Assembly: GCF_000496075.1 (NCBI RefSeq)
Contig: NZ_AWXZ01000029.1
Location: 160,805-224,804 of the forward strand
Direction of reading: 5' to 3'
Length of the DNA: 64,000 nucleotides
Source: Lutibaculum baratangense AMV1
GTDB taxonomy: Bacteria > Pseudomonadota > Alphaproteobacteria > Rhizobiales > Tepidamorphaceae
The notes under the pieces were generated by a model. That model saw only the letters and a program-made list of their open reading frames with translations, searched no databases and was not told the DNA's origin. Positions within the stretch are counted from its first letter, which is position 1; each line of letters starts with the position of its first letter. Positions 63,367-64,000 of the stretch are shown here, piece after piece. The position numbers and the translations under genes are program-made.

Positions 63367-64000
63367 ATGCGGAATCTCTCTACCACCAGCAAGTTGGCGA
63401 TCGCGTTCGCGGTCATCGTCCTCACCTTCGCCGGCGCGAGCGCGCTCGTCTTCCGTGACCTCGGCGTCATCCGCGCCGCGGCCGATGCGAACGAGACGAG
63501 CATGGACCTCACGCTCCAGGCAGAAGAGATGCTCACCTACATGGTCGAGCAGGACAATGCCGTTCGCGGCTTCATGATCAGGGGGGAGGAGGAGTTCGCC
63601 CAGGCCTACGCGGCGGCGGTTCAGTCGTTCGCGGGCGTGGTCGACAGCTTCCTTGCCGCGACGTCGCTGCCCGCGCAACGCGAGCGCGTCACCGCGCTGG
63701 CCGCGGCAGCGGCCGAGTGGCAGACGCAGCAGGCCGAGCCTCAGATGCGCCTGTTCCGCGATGCGGCGACCCGTGGCGAGGCTCGCCTCATGATGGGCCG
63801 CATGACCCTCGCGAAGGTGCGCGAGATCCACGCCGAGGTTCTCCAGGCCCAGCGGCGCCTGATGGAGGCGCGTCGGGAGGCACAGTTCGATGCCATCGCC
63901 TCGTCCTCCCGCGCCCTGGCGCTGGGCGGGCTCGCCGCGCTCCTCGTCGCGGGGGTGATGCTCTTCCTGCTCACGCGCCTGATAGGGCGTCCGATCGTCG
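63367..64000 (+). CDS. Methyl-accepting chemotaxis protein, N-terminal part (3' end outside window)
   Basis: About 211 residues are visible. An N-terminal helix (LAIAFAVIVLTFAGASALVF, about 10-29) is followed by a periplasmic four-helix-bundle/CHASE3-like sensor, with QDNAVRGFMIRGEEEF typical of this domain, and a second helix around 180-202 (LALGGLAALLVAGVMLFLLTRL) leading into GRPIV, where a HAMP domain would begin. The signalling domain lies beyond the edge, so chemoreceptor identity rests on this front part; a histidine kinase with the same front is possible. AAAGGCAAG precedes the ATG at 63367. Confidence 0.75.
   Translation, partial: MRNLSTTSKLAIAFAVIVLTFAGASALVFRDLGVIRAAADANETSMDLTLQAEEMLTYMVEQDNAVRGFMIRGEEEFAQAYAAAVQSFAGVVDSFLAATSLPAQRERVTALAAAAAEWQTQQAEPQMRLFRDAATRGEARLMMGRMTLAKVREIHAEVLQAQRRLMEARREAQFDAIASSSRALALGGLAALLVAGVMLFLLTRLIGRPIV

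Overview
The window looks like the chromosome of a high-GC alphaproteobacterium of the order Hyphomicrobiales (Rhizobiales). The evidence is gene order and lineage-typical families: a tldD / ctaC-ctaD-ctaB-coxF-ctaG-ctaE-DUF983-SURF1-thrC-M16 block, a pmbA-cysQ-DUF4170-ABC exporter-DUF374-waaA-lpxK block, and DUF1127, DUF6101, DUF2093 and invasion-associated-locus-B proteins. Genus cannot be read from the sequence. Very high GC keeps long antisense frames open almost everywhere; these are not genes.

Layout. 1-3.6 kb (minus): probable sulfide/persulfide operon, with two half-size YeeE sulfur transport proteins, a persulfide-dioxygenase-like metallo-hydrolase and a SulP permease cut by the window edge; a palindrome overlaps its probable promoter. 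4.1-10.9 kb: AraC regulator, flavocytochrome reductase with a tail-to-tail small cytochrome c, CPA2 antiporter coupled to a tandem UspA protein, and a zinc-ribbon methyltransferase. 10.9-19.5 kb: catabolic island of a LysR regulator, phosphonoacetate hydrolase (phnA), a second alkaline-phosphatase-superfamily enzyme and a dipeptide/opine-type ABC importer with both ATPases fused. 19.5-23.4 kb (minus): decaying flank, with an FAD amine oxidase lacking its N-terminus, fused out of frame to a GlpD-like dehydrogenase, a second LysR regulator, and the C-terminal stub of an enolase-superfamily enzyme ending beside tRNA-Pro(CGG).

23.8-31.6 kb: housekeeping and envelope genes (RlpA-like, aminotransferase, peroxiredoxin, DsbD-like, YqgE) and a large c-di-GMP protein with a GGDQF cyclase motif. 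31-43.7 kb: the aa3 cytochrome oxidase operon with assembly factors, followed by thrC, an M16 peptidase and a GNAT; IalB, DUF421 and tldD lie beyond its promoter side. 43.7-48.4 kb: two DUF1127 proteins beside a LysR gene, then gshA, rsmE and DUF6101. 48.6-56.3 kb: pmbA (with an apparent frameshift in a G7 run), cysQ, DUF4170 and the lipid A/Kdo genes. 56.3-64 kb: SLT lipoprotein, xseA, purD, patatin, tadA, rluB-like, rsmD, and the start of a chemoreceptor.

The most promising system is the phosphonate island. Its importer is not of the PhnCDE class usual for phosphonates, and an unassigned phosphodiesterase-like enzyme sits between phnA and the transporter. Together they suggest uptake and hydrolysis of a larger or esterified organophosphonate. 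The tRNA-proximal side has lost or damaged at least two genes.
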